DNA from: DASUBV01 sp035763085 | GTDB taxonomy: Bacteria; Actinomycetota; Actinomycetes; Streptosporangiales; Streptosporangiaceae | Length of the DNA: 61,359 nt | Reading direction: 5' to 3' | NCBI GenBank assembly: GCA_035763085.1 | Contig: DASUBV010000099.1 | Location: forward strand, 1-61,359 | Shown here: positions 25,366 through 32,380 of the stretch, piece after piece | Position numbering within the stretch: the first letter of the stretch is position 1 | How the letters are laid out: each line of letters begins with the position of its first letter | Made by a program: the position numbers and the translations under genes | Notes under the pieces: model-generated | Database searches by the model: none | The model's input: the letters and a program-made list of their open reading frames with translations, nothing else | What the model was told of the DNA's origin: nothing

Positions 25366-25394
25366 CCGGCCCCGCCACCAGGTGGCGGGGCCGG
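25366..25394 (-). terminator. Terminator after the WhiB-like gene
   Basis: An inverted repeat with 12-bp perfect arms (CCGGCCCCGCCA / TGGCGGGGCCGG) and a 5-nt loop lies just downstream of the WhiB-like stop. On the minus strand it is followed by TTGTGTGTTC, a T-rich tail rare for this genome, so it resembles a true intrinsic terminator. Confidence 0.8.
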
Positions 25395-25414
25395 GACGAG
25401 CTGGCGCGGCTGGC

Positions 25415-25714
25415 TCAGGCCGCGTTGGCGCGGCGCATCCGGCGGCGGCGCTCCGAGGCACGCTCATCCTCGTTCAGGCCGCCCCAGGTGCCGTACTTCT
25501 CCGGCCTGCTCAGCGCGTAGCTCAGGCACTCCGAGCGCACCGGGCAGGAGGCGCACAGGGCCTTGGCCTGCCGCTCGCGGATGTCGCGCTCGGGCTGGCG
25601 CTCGCCGTCCGGGCCGAAGAAGAGGACGACATCACGACCGCGGCACGCGGCGTCATCCTGCCAGCCCCAGTTAGGCCGTTGCATCAGGGCGGCCTGACGA
25701 CGTACCTCAGACAT
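25415..25714 (-). CDS. WhiB-family Fe-S transcriptional regulator
   Basis: 99 aa, ATG with GAGGAG 8 nt upstream. The four cluster Cys are present: AACRG, then CASCPV and EC (ALCASCPVRSECLSYAL), followed by the GTWGGL turn (KYGTWGGLNEDER) and a basic C-terminus (RASERRRRMRRA) that contacts DNA. WhiB-like proteins hold a 4Fe-4S cluster and usually bind the principal sigma factor. The WNWQDDAACRG-like start resembles the WhiB/WhmD group, but I do not assign a paralog. A strong terminator follows. Confidence 0.95.
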   Translation of the reverse strand: MSEVRRQAALMQRPNWGWQDDAACRGRDVVLFFGPDGERQPERDIRERQAKALCASCPVRSECLSYALSRPEKYGTWGGLNEDERASERRRRMRRANAA

Positions 25715-26061
25715 GATTAACTCTCCTCAACCAGGTTGCCGTACATTCCTGCCAAGCGGAGTATGCGGGCGCCCTGGACGCATAGTTTGTCGCGCGATGT
25801 GGTTTTCCGTGCGATGCGGCATTCGCCCCGTCGCATGACACAACGCATGACAAAGCTGTGGTGTTCCCTGGGTGGATCGCGGGGGACTCGCGTGCTCATG
25901 GCCGCACCGCGTGAAGTCCGGGCCGCCAGACAATGATGCCATCTCCTGCTGCCGTCGCGCAGGCAGGATGGCGAATTGGCCCCGGCTTCTCACCGGGGCA
26001 CGTGTCACGCCAAGTGATCATTAACTGGACAAGTCCGATCGTTGCCGCCACCATAGGCTTC
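25715..26061. promoter_or_regulatory. Shared upstream region of the WhiB-like and MSSF genes
   Basis: 347 nt between divergent genes with no convincing gene. It is lower in GC than its surroundings. Two copies of CGCATGACA (25832-25840 and 25844-25852) repeat with a 12-bp period, as response-regulator or WhiA-type sites can. A CATACT hexamer on the minus strand (25760-25765) is a possible -10 for the WhiB-like gene. Short frames across it lack coding bias. Confidence 0.4.
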
Positions 26062-27228
26062 ATGTCGTCGTTCGACGCAGCCCCCCTGCCTCGCCTCGGT
26101 CAGGTGTTTTTCGACGTCAGAGGCAGCTCCCGGAGCATGCGCGTCAGCTGGTACGGCGACACCGGCGTGGCCGTGTTCAGCATCTGGCAGGGCGGCCGGT
26201 GCACCGGGACATTCCGGCTGCCGGTCGACGACCTGGCCCGGATGGTGGACACCCTGCGCGGCGGCCCCGACGGGGACCCGGGCGGCCAGCCGCACCCCGC
26301 TCCGGGCACCGCCGACCCCGGCTATCCCGAGCCCGGCTATCCCGAGCCCGCCTATCCCGAGCCCGGCTACCCCGATTCCGGGTATCCCGAGGCCGGCTAC
26401 CCGGATTCCGGGTACCCCGAGCCGGCTGGCGCCTACGCGCCAGGTCCGCCGCCGCCCGGCCTGTCCGCTGCCGGCCAGCCGGGCCAGCCGGCTCCCGACC
26501 GGGCGGGCCCCGACCGGTCCGGCGCCGGCCGGGCAGGCCCCGAGCGGCCCGGCAGCGAGCGGCCCGGCCCCGACCGGCGTCCTGAGCGCCGCTCCTCGGG
26601 CGGGCACGCCGTGCAGGTCGATCCCGCCGACCCGCTCGGCCTGGGGCTGACCGACGACCCGGCGGCCGGCTACCGCGATTCCGGTTACCGCGATACCGGC
26701 TACCCCGAGATGAGCGACCCGTACGGCCCCTACGGTCCCGGTGACAGTGATCCCTACGGTCCGGCGGACGGCGGGCCGACCGATCCGGGGCGGTCCGGCT
26801 CGCAGCCCTACGGCCGTGAGTACCCGCGGGGCGGCCGCGCCGAGCCGGGTTATCCCGCCGATCCGGCTTATGGACCGCCCGATGCGGGCTATCGCGACGA
26901 TCGCGAGCCCGAATATCCGGATGGCAGTCACCGTGACTATCCGCGCGGAGATCGTGACTATCCGCGCGGAGATACTGCCTATCCCCCGGCCGACCCCGGT
27001 TACCTGCCCAGTGGCGGGTCGCGTGATTTTGCACCCGGCGGCGCTCCTGACTATCTTCCGGACAGCCCGCGCCGGTCATCGGCGGATCACACGGCCCCGT
27101 ATGAGTCGTGGTCCGGCCGGGATTCTGGTGCGCATTCCCCGGCGCAGGGATGGACGGACGACTATCGGGATGCCACGGACGGCGACTATGGGTACGCGCC
27201 GCCCGGCAGTGCCCGGCACTCGCGCTGA
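26062..27228 (+). CDS. Actinobacterial MSSF protein with Tyr/Pro-rich repeat tail
   Basis: 388 aa from ATG 26062 (MSSFDAAPLPRLGQVFFDVRG). The N-terminal ~75 residues are a compact domain (SMRVSWYGDTGVAVFSIWQG, GTFRLPVDDLARMVDTLRGG) that I recall as a conserved uncharacterised actinobacterial family. The rest is low-complexity: seven five-residue units of the GYPEP/GYPDS type at ~87-121, a charged Pro/Gly/Arg stretch, then YRDSGYRDTGYPE and DYPRGD repeats. No membrane segment or signal peptide is visible. The tail is predicted disordered. The function is unknown. It lies between a WhiB-like and an Lsr2 gene. Confidence 0.82.
   Translation: MSSFDAAPLPRLGQVFFDVRGSSRSMRVSWYGDTGVAVFSIWQGGRCTGTFRLPVDDLARMVDTLRGGPDGDPGGQPHPAPGTADPGYPEPGYPEPAYPEPGYPDSGYPEAGYPDSGYPEPAGAYAPGPPPPGLSAAGQPGQPAPDRAGPDRSGAGRAGPERPGSERPGPDRRPERRSSGGHAVQVDPADPLGLGLTDDPAAGYRDSGYRDTGYPEMSDPYGPYGPGDSDPYGPADGGPTDPGRSGSQPYGREYPRGGRAEPGYPADPAYGPPDAGYRDDREPEYPDGSHRDYPRGDRDYPRGDTAYPPADPGYLPSGGSRDFAPGGAPDYLPDSPRRSSADHTAPYESWSGRDSGAHSPAQGWTDDYRDATDGDYGYAPPGSARHSR
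26320..26424 (+). repeat. Seven tandem 15-bp units coding GYPEP-type pentapeptides
   Basis: Units of the form GGCTATCCCGAGCCC, with variants GGCTACCCCGATTCC and GGGTATCCCGAGGCC, are in exact 15-bp register from 26320 to 26424. They code GYPEP, GYPEP, AYPEP, GYPDS, GYPEA, GYPDS, GYPEP. The first two units are identical, so they are recent or kept homogeneous. Confidence 0.85.
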
Positions 27229-27253
27229 GCCAGGCGGTACGGTCAGCACTGGT

Positions 27254-27311
27254 GAGTCGGCACTCTGCTGCGCCAGCCCGGCACTCTTGAGTCAGCACCT
27301 CGAGTCAGCAC
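27254..27311 (+). repeat. Short dispersed GAGTCAGCAC repeats
   Basis: GAGTCAGCAC occurs at 27289-27298 and 27302-27311, with a one-mismatch copy (GAGTCGGCAC) at 27254-27263 and a partial GGTCAGCAC at 27241. They lie just after the MSSF stop. A role is not evident; they may be decayed tandem repeats. Confidence 0.5.
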
Positions 27312-27323
27312 GGAGCCAATAGC

Positions 27324-27340
27324 CGGCGCCACGGGCGCCG
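27324..27340 (+). terminator. Hairpin between MSSF gene and lsr2
   Basis: A perfect 7-bp stem (CGGCGCC / GGCGCCG) with a 3-nt loop lies ~95 nt after the MSSF stop and 130 nt before lsr2. It could end the MSSF transcript. No T-tract. Confidence 0.45.
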
Positions 27341-27469
27341 CTCGCCTGCCCCCGCCGCTTGTCTCCGCTCTGACCTGCCACAATGCAGGGGCAGAATGTT
27401 GTGACCGTGCCGTTTACTATGCTGAGGCACCTGGGGATACATTTACGGCGGGGGAAGGGGGATACGCAA

Positions 27470-27805
27470 GTGGCACAGAAGGTCTCAGTCACATTCGCGT
27501 GTGACTATGACTCGAAAGAGATTCCGGAAGGCGAGCACCTGACGCGTGCGTTCAGCCTCGACGGCCGGGACTATGAGATTGACCTCTGCGAGAAGCACAG
27601 TCAGAAGTTCGACGAGGTGCTCACGCGGTTCGCCGAGAAGGCCCGCCGGGTTACCGGGCGGGTCAGCCGCCCGAAGCGCCGGACGGCGGCGCACCGCCAG
27701 CGCAGCGCGGACATCCGCGCCTGGGCTAAGCGCAGCGGCATCAAGGTGAGCGATCGCGGCCGGATCCCGGCCCAGGTCATCGCCAAGTACGAGGCAAGCC
27801 ACTAG
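27470..27805 (+). CDS. lsr2: Lsr2 nucleoid-associated xenogeneic silencer
   Basis: 111 aa from GTG 27470, where GGGGGAAGGGGG precedes it and homologs start (AQKVSVTFACDYDSKEIP). The N-terminal oligomerisation domain runs to ~60 (GRDYEIDLCEKHSQKFDEVLTRF). A basic linker (RVSRPKRRTAAHRQRS) leads to the DNA-binding domain RAWAKRSGIKVSDRGRIPAQVIAKY with the AT-hook-like RGR. Lsr2 binds the minor groove of AT-rich DNA and silences foreign genes in Actinobacteria. A TACTAT hexamer at 27415-27420 is a plausible -10, leaving a ~45-nt leader. Confidence 0.96.
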   Translation: MAQKVSVTFACDYDSKEIPEGEHLTRAFSLDGRDYEIDLCEKHSQKFDEVLTRFAEKARRVTGRVSRPKRRTAAHRQRSADIRAWAKRSGIKVSDRGRIPAQVIAKYEASH

Positions 27806-27860
27806 CAGAACGGGGCAAGCCAGCAAGCAGGCTGCGGCAGTGCAGGAGTTGCCGCACCGG

Positions 27861-27895
27861 GCCCGGGTGGCCGGCATGATGCTGGCCACCCGGGC
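27861..27895. terminator. Strong hairpin between convergent lsr2 and mscS genes
   Basis: A perfect 12-bp stem (GCCCGGGTGGCC / GGCCACCCGGGC) with an 11-nt loop, GGCATGATGCT, placed between the two convergent stops. The strand after it on the plus side is moderately T-rich (TCGTCTTGC). Confidence 0.75.
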
Positions 27896-27938
27896 TCGTC
27901 TTGCTGGCATGATGCCGGACGCCCGGGCTTGTCTTGCC
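27873..27938 (+). repeat. 33-bp tandem duplication of the terminator's distal half
   Basis: 27873-27905 (loop plus 3' arm plus tail) is repeated at 27906-27938 with 28 of 33 bases identical. The second copy keeps GCCCGGGC but lacks a matching 5' arm, so only the first folds as a full hairpin. Confidence 0.8.
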
Positions 27939-27961
27939 GGGCTCCGGCCAGCTCCCGCGGC

Positions 27962-28735
27962 TCAGGTCAGCGGGTGCCGGCCACCCGGGCTCACCGGTCC
28001 GGGATCCAGCGGGGCGTGGCCATCCGGGGCGAGGTGACCATCAGCCGCCGCCTGCGCGGCCTCCGGTGCGGTGCCGGCCGGAGGTGCGGCGGGGTCTGCC
28101 GGGACCGGCCCGACCACGGCCGCCAGGGCCTGCGAATTGGGCACGAACAGCACGCCCTCGGCGGTCTCCAGCTGCACGTAGGTGATGCTGATGTCGGTGA
28201 CCGTGCCCTCCAGGATGCCGAACAGCGCCCCGGCCCGCAGCCGCACCCGGTCGCCGACCCGGAACGGCCGGGCGAACAGCAGGACCATGCCGGCGAACAA
28301 GTTGGCCAGGGACTGCTGCGCGGCAATGCCCAGCAGCACGCCGGTGACGGCGCCGCCGAGCACCAGCTGGCCGACCGGCACGCTGGCCAGGTTGAGCGCG
28401 ATGACCAGGGCGGTGAAGATGCCGGCCAGCACCAGCGCGTACCGGGCGACGCCGGCGTGCGCGGCCCCGATGACCGGCTGCACCCAGGCCCGGACCTGGC
28501 CGGACAGGCCGAAGACCGCCGCGGTGCCGAACAGGAAGAAGGCCACCGCGCCGCAGTACTTGATCGCCGCCATGGTCGCCGGGTCGAGGGCGTGGCCGTG
28601 CCGGCCGAACTCCGCGGCGGCGAAACCGCAGCAGGCCAGCGCCAGCGCGATGATCGACCGCCAGGGCCGGGCCCGCGCTTTCACCCGGGCGACCTGCTGG
28701 GCCATGTCGAGCTGGCGGCGCTCGTGAAGATCCAC
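27962..28735 (-). CDS. Small-conductance mechanosensitive channel, MscS family
   Basis: 257 aa, GTG start, which lies 6 nt after a TAGCGT -10. Four membrane helices are seen (IIALALACCGFAAAEF; YCGAVAFFLFGTAAVFGL; YALVLAGIFTALVIALNLA; and pore helix LVLGGAVTGVLLGIAAQQSLANLFAGMVLLF). The MscS signature LLFARPFRVGDRVRLRAG...GILEGTVTDISITYVQLET...FVPNSQAL is intact. It releases solutes on membrane stretch. The C-terminal beta/alpha cytoplasmic domain is short, replaced by an Ala/Pro-rich tail. An alternative ATG start lies at 28705. Confidence 0.92.
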   Translation of the reverse strand: MDLHERRQLDMAQQVARVKARARPWRSIIALALACCGFAAAEFGRHGHALDPATMAAIKYCGAVAFFLFGTAAVFGLSGQVRAWVQPVIGAAHAGVARYALVLAGIFTALVIALNLASVPVGQLVLGGAVTGVLLGIAAQQSLANLFAGMVLLFARPFRVGDRVRLRAGALFGILEGTVTDISITYVQLETAEGVLFVPNSQALAAVVGPVPADPAAPPAGTAPEAAQAAADGHLAPDGHAPLDPGPVSPGGRHPLT

Positions 28736-28741
28736 GCCCCT

Positions 28742-28747
28742 ACGCTA
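28742..28747 (-). promoter_or_regulatory. -10 hexamer for leaderless mscS mRNA
   Basis: TAGCGT on the minus strand is 6 nt before the GTG at 28735; no Shine-Dalgarno is present. Confidence 0.4.
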
Positions 28748-28776
28748 TCCGCGCCCCGCCTGGCCTGAGCACGCGT

Positions 28777-28804
28777 GAGCCCGGAGGCCGCGGCCTCCGG
28801 GCTC
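28777..28804 (-). terminator. Perfect 28-nt palindromic terminator after satP
   Basis: GAGCCCGGAGGCCG followed directly by its exact complement CGGCCTCCGGGCTC. As RNA it gives a 12-bp stem with a 4-nt loop. It sits 27 nt downstream of the satP stop, before the mscS promoter on the same strand, so it ends the satP transcript. Confidence 0.75.
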
Positions 28805-28831
28805 ACCTGCAGCTGGGTCAGGAACGGCAGG

Positions 28832-29476
28832 CTAGGACGCGCTGCCCAGGTTCATCAGCGGCTTGCCGACCGGCAGCACCACCGAGCCCTTCATCCCGTT
28901 GATCACCCCGGCCGCGGAGGTGTACCAGGCCACCAGGGCGGTCAGGACGCCGAGGTAGCCGCCCAGCTTGACGACCCCGCTGGAGCCCGCGAAGTTCCCG
29001 ATGAACAGGAAGATCTCGGTCAGCTCCAGGGTCAGGAAGACGCCGAAGACCGCGCCGTTCACCTGCGTGGCGAAGATCATCATGTACGTGTTGAAGATGG
29101 CGAAGGCGAGCAGGATCCAGCCCAGGTCATGATCGGCCGCCGAGGCGGCGGTCGCGTGCGGGGCGACCAGCAGGGCCCACAGCCCCAGGCCGATCCAGAA
29201 GCCACCGTAAGTGGAGAAGGCTGTCGAACCGAATACGTTCCGGTTGCGGAATTCCCACATGCCTGCCAGCAGCTGGCAGAAGCCGCCGTAGGCGAGTGCG
29301 TAGCCGAGCCAGTCGCTGCCGGTAGAACTGCCCGCCCAGCCCGCGTTGACCGCGGACAGCAGGAATGTGGTCAGCGCGAACGCGGCGAGCCCGAGCGGAG
29401 CCGGATCAGCAATGCCACTGACTGCCTGCGCGACCGGAGCCGGCGCCGCAGCCGGAGCGTCATCGGTAGTGCTCAC
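28832..29476 (-). CDS. satP: Acetate/succinate transporter, GPR1/FUN34/SatP family
   Basis: 214 aa, GTG with AGGAGG about 8 nt upstream. Signature near the N-terminus DPAPLGLAAFALTTFLLS (family NPAPLGL), then YGGFCQLLAGMWEFRNRNVFGSTAFSTYGGFW and IFNTYMMI. Six membrane helices form the hexameric-channel protomer of the family. It moves acetate and related short acids with protons. The N-terminal ~25 residues are an Ala/Pro tail. Confidence 0.92.
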   Translation of the reverse strand: MSTTDDAPAAAPAPVAQAVSGIADPAPLGLAAFALTTFLLSAVNAGWAGSSTGSDWLGYALAYGGFCQLLAGMWEFRNRNVFGSTAFSTYGGFWIGLGLWALLVAPHATAASAADHDLGWILLAFAIFNTYMMIFATQVNGAVFGVFLTLELTEIFLFIGNFAGSSGVVKLGGYLGVLTALVAWYTSAAGVINGMKGSVVLPVGKPLMNLGSAS

Positions 29477-29809
29477 TAGCTTTCCTCCTGGGGGGATGGC
29501 CGCCGCGGCCGCGCGCTGATGGCCCGGGTCCGGACGGACACTCGGATAGGCGGGGGGAAGCGATGGCCGGGCAGGGCAGCAGGCCGGCCGGGCAGCAGAT
29601 ACCCGGATGCCGGAGACGAGCAGCCTGTTGCTCGGAGTACGAAAGCGGCCATTCGCAGCCTTCCCGTATCTTCACACCAGGCCCACCAGAACCAGGCAGA
29701 AGATGATGCCTTGAGGGTAACCCTGGTACCGGCCTTTGGGGAGGCCCAGTTTCTGCCCTCCGCACGGCTGTTCGCAGGTACGGGGCCGCGCGGACGCGAT
29801 CGCGGCCGG
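29477..29809 (-). other. Gene-free stretch upstream of satP
   Basis: 333 nt between the satP start and the RCK gene's stop, both on the minus strand. It holds a 6-bp hairpin (CGAGCA / TGCTCG, near 29618-29635) and GGGTAACCC/GGTACC-like inverted sequences near 29716-29731. The satP promoter should be here, but no hexamer pair is convincing. No reading frame has coding character. Confidence 0.4.
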
Positions 29810-31483
29810 CTAGACCGGGTCAGCCAGGGCCGCGGGGGCGCCGGCCAGGCGCAGCGCGCTGCCCAGGCCAGCCCGGGTGGCCAGGACGAAGATCCGGTCC
29901 CGGGCGGCCAGCCGGTAATCCTGGCGGGGCGCCCAGTCGACGGCCGGGGCCGCGGCCTGGCGCAGGCCGATGACCCGGATCGTGGACCGGTCGTGCACGT
30001 CGCCGAGGGCCTGCCCGGCCAGCTCCGAGCCCTCGCTGACCGCGACGTCGGCGATGACCAGCACGTGCCGGCCGACGGCGATACTGCGCAGGACCTGGTG
30101 ATCCAGCATCGTGGCGGCGAAGACCGGGGCCGCCAGGTAGGAGACCGACCGGGAGATGGTGTTGCTGATGGTCTGCTGGACGCGCCGGGCCAGGTCGTCG
30201 TCGTAGAGCCGGACCACGACGCGCGGGGCCTCGGCCAGCGCCCGGGCGTGCAGCGCCGTCTCCAGGTTCACGATGTCACTGTTGGTGACCGAGACCAGCG
30301 CCTGGCAGGTGTCGATGCCCGCGGCCCGCAGCGTCTCCTCGCGGTGCGTCTCGCCGATGACTACCTTCAGGCCCAGCCGCCGGGCCATCGCCAGCCCGGC
30401 GGCGTCCTTGCTCTTGTCCACGCACACCACGTCGATGCCGAGGTCGTGCAGCTGGCCGACGATGCGGGTGCCGACATTGCCCAGGCCGGCCACGATCACG
30501 TGGTCACTGTAGGGGCGGTCGGCGCCGGCCACCGAGCCGGTCAGCCGGGCGCCGACCACGGCCGCGGTGACCAGCGGCAGGAAGGCCATGCCGTCGAAGG
30601 TCAGCAGGAACTGGGCGACCTTCTCCGCGGTCGACAGCTGCGGGCTGGTGACCGCGGTGCCGGCCGCGTCCAGGAAGGTCAGGTATAGCGCGTTGGGCAG
30701 CGAGAAGTGGCCAGCGGTGGCCAGCAGCGCGAATCCCAGCACCAGGATGCCGAGCAGCGCGCCGAAGGCGGCGCCGATCCGGTGCCCGAACAGCGAGCGG
30801 GCCAGCCGCGCCGCGGCGCGCAGCGGGTTGCGCCGCTGCCGCTCCAGGGGGTTGCGCGGGGTACCGTCGGCGACCGCCAGGACCAGGCCGGTGTCCGACT
30901 CGCCGGCCGGGCGCAGGTCCGGCTCGCCGTCGTCCGCGAGGGCGGCCAGCCCGCAGACGATGTGCGCGCGGCTGACGTCCTCGCGGCGGGCCACGTACAG
31001 CGTGCGGCCCTGCAGCCGGACGTGGCTGGGCGCCGGCTCGCCGAGGGCCGCAGCCACGAACGACGGCGCGGCCATCGCCGACTCCGACAGCACGGCGCAG
31101 TCAGCGAAGAAGGTCCGGATCCGCTCGCCGAGCCCGGTGTTGAAGATCGCGATCACCAGGCGCAGCTCGGGGTTGATCTCCTGGGCGCGCAGCGCGGCGT
31201 GAAAGTTGCCCAGGTCGTCCTGGTCCAGCAGGGCCAGGCCGCGGGCGCTGGCCAGCCCGGCATCCAGGAATGCCTGCCGGTCGGCCTCGGGGCGCTCCAG
31301 GATCTTGACGCCGGGCAGCTGGGCGAGCTGCGGGCCGTGGCTGTGCTTGGCCGAGCGCAGGATGACCGTGACCCGCTCGCCGTACCGGACGGTCAGTTCC
31401 TCGGCCATCCGGAAGGCCAGCGAGTCGCCGCCGCACACCACGAAATGATCACGCCGGCCACGCGGGCGCGGGGCAAGGGGCAT
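29810..31483 (-). CDS. Membrane protein with two RCK (TrkA-N) NAD-binding domains, channel-like
   Basis: 557 aa; ATG 6 nt after a TAAAAT -10. Residues ~10-200 form a first RCK/TrkA-N domain (DHFVVCGGDSLAFRMAEEL). Two hydrophobic helices follow (GAAFGALLGILVLGFALLATAG and FLLTFDGMAFLPLVTAAVVGARL) with an intervening re-entrant-like segment ALYLTFLDAAGTAV. The second RCK domain starts at ~320 with DHVIVAGLGNVGTRIVGQL and a nucleotide-binding Asp (VVCVDKSK). A TrkA-C-like end (EGSELAGQALGDV) follows. The layout RCK-TM-pore-TM-RCK suggests a gated ion channel, but the potassium filter TVGYG is absent, so selectivity is open. Confidence 0.82.
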   Translation of the reverse strand: MPLAPRPRGRRDHFVVCGGDSLAFRMAEELTVRYGERVTVILRSAKHSHGPQLAQLPGVKILERPEADRQAFLDAGLASARGLALLDQDDLGNFHAALRAQEINPELRLVIAIFNTGLGERIRTFFADCAVLSESAMAAPSFVAAALGEPAPSHVRLQGRTLYVARREDVSRAHIVCGLAALADDGEPDLRPAGESDTGLVLAVADGTPRNPLERQRRNPLRAAARLARSLFGHRIGAAFGALLGILVLGFALLATAGHFSLPNALYLTFLDAAGTAVTSPQLSTAEKVAQFLLTFDGMAFLPLVTAAVVGARLTGSVAGADRPYSDHVIVAGLGNVGTRIVGQLHDLGIDVVCVDKSKDAAGLAMARRLGLKVVIGETHREETLRAAGIDTCQALVSVTNSDIVNLETALHARALAEAPRVVVRLYDDDLARRVQQTISNTISRSVSYLAAPVFAATMLDHQVLRSIAVGRHVLVIADVAVSEGSELAGQALGDVHDRSTIRVIGLRQAAAPAVDWAPRQDYRLAARDRIFVLATRAGLGSALRLAGAPAALADPV

Positions 31484-31489
31484 ATGCCA

Positions 31490-31495
31490 ATTTTA
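31490..31495 (-). promoter_or_regulatory. -10 hexamer for leaderless RCK-protein mRNA
   Basis: TAAAAT on the minus strand is 6 nt before ATG 31483. It is the best match to TATAAT among the leaderless candidates in this window. Confidence 0.5.
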
Positions 31496-31593
31496 GGGAG
31501 CCCGGTATGGCAAAAGCCGGGTAAAGGACGCGCGGCCGATATCGGTCAGATCACGGTCGCCTGCCGCCTGGCCCGGAACCTGCTGACCTGTGC

Positions 31594-32355
31594 CTAGGGC
31601 GAGGCAATGCGCCCGAGGGCCGCCGGCACCTGGGCGGCGGCCGCCCGGTCCAGCAGGAACAGCGTCTGCTGGCGGCCGCGCGCGCCGGCGGCCGGCACCT
31701 GGACCGGCCCGCCGCCGGACAGCGCCAGCCGGACCGCTGCGGCCTTGTCGTCGCCCGAGGCGATGATCCAGACGTCGCGCGCGGCGGTGATGGCCGGGCG
31801 GGTCAGGGACAGCCGCGTCGGCGGCGGCTTGGGGGCGCCGCGGACGGCCACCACGGTGCGCTCCAGCTCGTAGTTGGCCGGCAGGCCGGGGAACAGCGAC
31901 GCGACGTGCGCGTCCGGCCCGATGCCGAGCAGCAGCACGTCGAACGACGGCACCGGGCCGTGGTCCTCGGGCCGCGCGGCGGTCCGCAGCTCGGCGGCGT
32001 ACCGGCCGGCGGCGGCCTCGGGGCTGTCGCCGTCCGGCCCGCCGGCGGCGGGCATCGGGTGCACCCGCGCGGGGCTGATGTCGATGTGGTCGAGCAGCGC
32101 CTCGCGGGCCCCGGTCTCGTTGCGCTCCGGGTGTCCCGACGGCAGGAACCGCTCGTCGCCCCACCAGATGTCCACCCGCCGCCAGTCGATGGCGTCCCTG
32201 GCCGGGGCGGCGGCCAGCTCGGCCAGCACCCGGGTGCCGATCCGGCCGCCGGTCAGCACCAGCGAGGCGCTCGCGCCGCCCGCGCAGGCGTCGACCAGCC
32301 GGGTGACCAGCCGCGCGGCCACGGCCTTGGCTAGCAGCTCGGCGTCACGGTGCAC
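31594..32355 (-). CDS. pgl: 6-phosphogluconolactonase
   Basis: 253 aa from GTG 32355. SugarP-isomerase fold: SASLVLTGGRIGTRVLAEL, DWRRVDIWWGDERFLPSGHPERNET, FDVLLLGIGPDAHVASLFPG and a C-terminal WIIASGDDKAAAV. It hydrolyses 6-phosphogluconolactone in the oxidative pentose-phosphate pathway. The frame is open back to the opcA stop. Homologs usually start seven codons earlier (M-S-x-PQVLVHRD), and here that codon is ATC (32374-32376), spaced well after GAAGGGCGG, so a rare ATC start is possible. Last gene of the tkt-tal-zwf-opcA-pgl series. Confidence 0.94.
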   Translation of the reverse strand: MHRDAELLAKAVAARLVTRLVDACAGGASASLVLTGGRIGTRVLAELAAAPARDAIDWRRVDIWWGDERFLPSGHPERNETGAREALLDHIDISPARVHPMPAAGGPDGDSPEAAAGRYAAELRTAARPEDHGPVPSFDVLLLGIGPDAHVASLFPGLPANYELERTVVAVRGAPKPPPTRLSLTRPAITAARDVWIIASGDDKAAAVRLALSGGGPVQVPAAGARGRQQTLFLLDRAAAAQVPAALGRIASP

Positions 32356-32380
32356 GAGTACCTGCGGGGCGCTGATGGCG

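Noticed and set aside
25717..25899. 60-codon minus-strand frame ending just before the WhiB-like start
   Set aside because: It lies over the probable promoter and Shine-Dalgarno of the WhiB-like gene, and its composition is not coding-like.
27399..27420. TTGTGA as a -35 for the TACTAT hexamer before lsr2
   Set aside because: The spacer is only 10 nt, too short for a sigma-70-type promoter.
29460..29765. 101-codon minus-strand frame upstream of satP
   Set aside because: No recognisable domain, Pro/Arg/Gly-rich, and it overlaps the satP leader in a shifted frame.
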